Assembly: GCA_959606705.1 (NCBI GenBank)
Contig: CAUHLX010000196.1
Span: 1 to 5,539 of the forward strand
DNA from: an uncultured Bacillota bacterium
GTDB taxonomy: Bacteria; Bacillota; Clostridia; Peptostreptococcales; Anaerovoracaceae
Length of the DNA stretch: 5,539 nucleotides
Direction of reading: 5' to 3'
Positions 5,301 through 5,539 of the stretch are shown in pieces. A model generated the notes under the pieces. The model did not search any database. It saw nothing but the letters and a program-made list of their open reading frames with translations, and was not told where the DNA came from. A program made the translations under genes and the position numbers. Within the stretch, counting starts at the first letter, position 1, and every line of letters starts with the position of its first letter.

Positions 5301-5539
5301 TCAAGTGGGAAATGGCATGATGGGGTCTAGCTATCATGCGACTTATGCCGTGAAAGTTCTGGGTGGAGAAAGTGGAACAACATTTCTTCCCGGTATCATA
5401 GATGTAAAGGGCGACGCCAATGCTGTTATTGCCTTAATGGGGAACCAAACGGTTTACACGTGGGGGAAGCCAAATAGCAGCCTAGGAAATCAAGCGAGCG
5501 CAACGTCAAGCAGTAAACCGGTACATGTCGTAAAAGGAG
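2395..5539 (+). CDS. Large exported surface protein with BIG2-like domain and RCC1 repeats, 3'-truncated by window edge
   Basis: One frame stays open from ATG 2395 to the right edge, 1048 codons without a stop; an in-frame TAA sits directly before the ATG. Residues 1-78 are hydrophilic and very basic (26 Lys/Arg). Residues 79-90 are a hydrophobic core and AYA-S at 94-97 a signal-peptidase site, so the rest is exported. Residues 97-500 match no family I recognise; 363-377 are Gly/Ser-rich and 397-470 look helical and acidic. Residues 503-742 are a low-complexity acidic linker (63 Asp/Glu, 8 Lys/Arg) with a 13-residue repeat at 627-691. Residues 743-826 resemble a BIG2 Ig-like domain. From about 834 there are RCC1 repeats with the W-x-W-G motif at 851-854, 906-909 and 961-964 and a variant at 1021-1024; a full seven-bladed propeller would need more sequence beyond the window. 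An adhesion or binding role is likely but unproven. The start may instead be codon 14 (ATG 2434). Confidence 0.88.
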   Translation, partial: MFERKKKKGESDRMAGRGAAIRGVRREDSRQRKEYGIIFRFFHKKDLEKKKLTCTREHFSTKMNSVKTINDRHKKYEKPLAIMLMVFMLFNDCAYASELYTGSWDHDPSEAVQAQGTEDQTTGAAVELPAMIVSPEEVLFEKSGETKEVTVYYDVTSNPVGSEAEAQALAEVLQGAGNRLIRWKSEDPRLLIGSPQVQLVTGSLEEEADVRHLFIASTVEMKWTGSEEEAVAAGKYQEALFQAEFCPEAICVGENGAVLNGVADLAGSLNDSLSEIWTGSDVKAKEDTGSSTQKMEQVSFRKEIKLEDVLKAGQNPVSVNSGVLKAVSAEQSESAREAVKALKPAAVSGKAYFSPAVLNSGAAGASGGRGGSGDQNGSTEIHQVNSEDLDPETRKLIEEMKAANSQESAGTGTTEEEMIQQIKEAGSVELAKFLIELYDEMGYTPLTWEELESWGLDVDALREEGLVLRLDMDDIEGTEENVGNEEFDMNTVDLSGLNLLSGSDSTEETTGGAVGESDEKATANEEVSSDIDAEDEQVNGEPTAAIGDDRSSSEEESGVMEETSDEVSENKEAASVSELAPETPEQTVNTASAILAEDNKNSDMENETMTAVDEVSAADNPIVAADEFEAAPQALKAVEESMPEPKNLSAAEENMAAPQTLNAMEEHEAVPQNLSPMNELEATPQDASGDEIVKDVDQDENTTSQALTAGTEEQTEAAPAVEPEAEQAPTMLSDGAAPRATTYDVYHNPITLRLEVGESYSSSAVFQALAQIVDGTTGSVTSVSSSNTTVATANTTSIVGKSWGTANVIGYIGGEYFLLKVEVRPAGTVATPQIALASQTGYALKADGTVWSWGSGVNYALGNGTYNTSPVPVQVKKNSSTPLTNVVQIIAYYEGCYALATDGTVWSWGYAGYGTRGYGSTSSNSYATQVKKSNSASLTDIVRIGAAQYNGYAMDTLGYLWAWGNNSNGQVGNGMMGSSYHATYAVKVLGGESGTTFLPGIIDVKGDANAVIALMGNQTVYTWGKPNSSLGNQASATSSSKPVHVVKG
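2581..2682 (+). other. Sec signal peptide of the RCC1-repeat protein
   Basis: Within residues 63-96, a basic stretch (RHKKYEK, 72-78) precedes the hydrophobic core PLAIMLMVFMLF (79-90) and ends in NDCAYA, with likely cleavage after Ala96. The Cys at 93 lacks a proper lipobox before it, so signal peptidase I rather than lipoprotein processing is expected. The signal begins unusually far from the N-terminus. Met63 could start a normal-length signal peptide, but the only purine-rich motif before it (GGGAG, 2561-2565) is 15 bases away, too far for a good site. Confidence 0.75.
2624..2655. other. Terminator-like hairpin inside the signal-peptide codons
   Basis: AAAAACCATTAGC (2624-2636) pairs with GCTGATGGTTTTT (2643-2655) over 13 consecutive positions, one of them a T-G wobble (2633 with 2646), around a 6-base loop. 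The stem has the A-run and T-run ends of a bidirectional intrinsic terminator. It lies about 230 bases inside the RCC1 frame. On the minus strand the stem is followed by CATATTTTTT. Function, for example attenuation, is inference; the same bases encode KPLAIMLMVF. Confidence 0.5.
3901..4620 (+). other. Acidic low-complexity linker of the RCC1-repeat protein
   Basis: Residues 503-742 contain 63 Asp/Glu and only 8 Lys/Arg by hand count, with much Ala, Ser, Thr and Pro and almost no aromatic residues. This is the profile of a disordered extended stalk that would lift the Ig-like and RCC1 modules away from the N-terminal region. A calcium-binding or phosphate-mimicking role cannot be told from sequence. 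Confidence 0.75.
4273..4467 (+). repeat. Five tandem 39-base units encoding a 13-residue repeat
   Basis: Residues 627-691 divide into five 13-residue units with the loose consensus E-x-x-A-x-P-Q-x-L-x-A-x-E. The proline recurs exactly every 13 residues (632, 645, 658, 671, 684), four of the five units have Pro-Gln, and the leading Glu is present in all five. The DNA copies have diverged considerably, so the repeat is old or kept at protein level. A sixth, worn unit may precede it (614-626). Confidence 0.75.
4621..4872 (+). other. BIG2-like bacterial Ig domain
   Basis: Residues 743-826 run from NPITLRLEVGES through VSSSNTTVATANTTSIVGKSWGTANVIG to LLKVEVRP. This is the order expected of BIG2 domains: an L-x-V-G-(E/D) opening strand, an S-S-N-x-x-V-A-T core, a G-x-A-x-V strand, and a closing V-x-V strand. 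Such domains serve as rigid spacers or adhesive modules in surface proteins. Confidence 0.7.
4894..5539 (+). repeat. RCC1-type beta-propeller repeats (at least four, last one cut)
   Basis: Starting near residue 834, units of about 55 residues share a (Y/C)(A)(L/M)-x-x-D/T-G-T/Y-V/L-W-x-W-G core. The WG pairs are at 853-854, 908-909 and 963-964 (spacing exactly 55) and at 1023-1024 (spacing 60). Each is followed by a Gly-Asn or Gly-rich turn and a P/A-V-x-V-like strand (for example SPVPVQVK). RCC1 repeats fold as blades of a propeller. Units 1 and 2 are the closest to consensus; unit 4 has VYTWG and lacks the D-G-T. The array continues past the window. Confidence 0.85.

Overview
The window looks like chromosomal DNA of a Gram-positive, SLH-protein-bearing member of the Firmicutes, most likely a clostridial gut-type organism. 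This rests on three points: S-layer-homology (SLH) repeats of the clostridial style, purine-rich Shine-Dalgarno sequences, and large secreted proteins with Ig-like and RCC1 modules. It is an inference from family style, not a species call. Coding DNA is moderately to strongly GC-rich, whereas the central intergenic region is very AT-rich.

Layout. (1) Positions 2-1510 (+) hold the C-terminal part of a cell-surface protein. Beta-sandwich-like modules are followed by three SLH repeats and a final half repeat; the 5' end lies outside the window. (2) A 14-bp hairpin at 1587-1623 lies between two converging genes and can serve as a terminator for both. (3) Positions 1654-1983 (-) encode a 109-residue XRE-family DNA-binding regulator with a good RBS and a recognisable promoter. 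(4) Positions 1984-2394 form an AT-rich divergent intergenic region carrying the promoters, a perfect 7-bp inverted repeat and phased A-tracts. (5) From 2395 to the right edge (+) runs one uninterrupted frame of at least 1048 codons. It encodes a very large exported protein: an unusual basic N-terminal extension, a signal peptide, an unrecognised region, a long acidic linker with a 13-residue tandem repeat, a BIG2-like Ig domain and at least four RCC1 propeller repeats. Its 3' end is outside the window.

How they may work together (inference). Two envelope or surface proteins flank a small regulator that is transcribed divergently from the larger one. The simplest reading is a surface-protein locus with a local Cro/C1-type regulator that may act on the shared intergenic region. 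The first protein would be held to the cell wall by its SLH repeats; the second may carry its anchor in the part not seen here.

I did not find a multi-gene system that is clearly new. The least ordinary observations are the terminator-like hairpin inside the signal-peptide codons of the big protein, its 78-residue strongly basic N-terminal extension, and the exactly phased 13-residue repeat in its acidic linker. No RNA genes, CRISPR array, insertion sequence or attachment site is visible.
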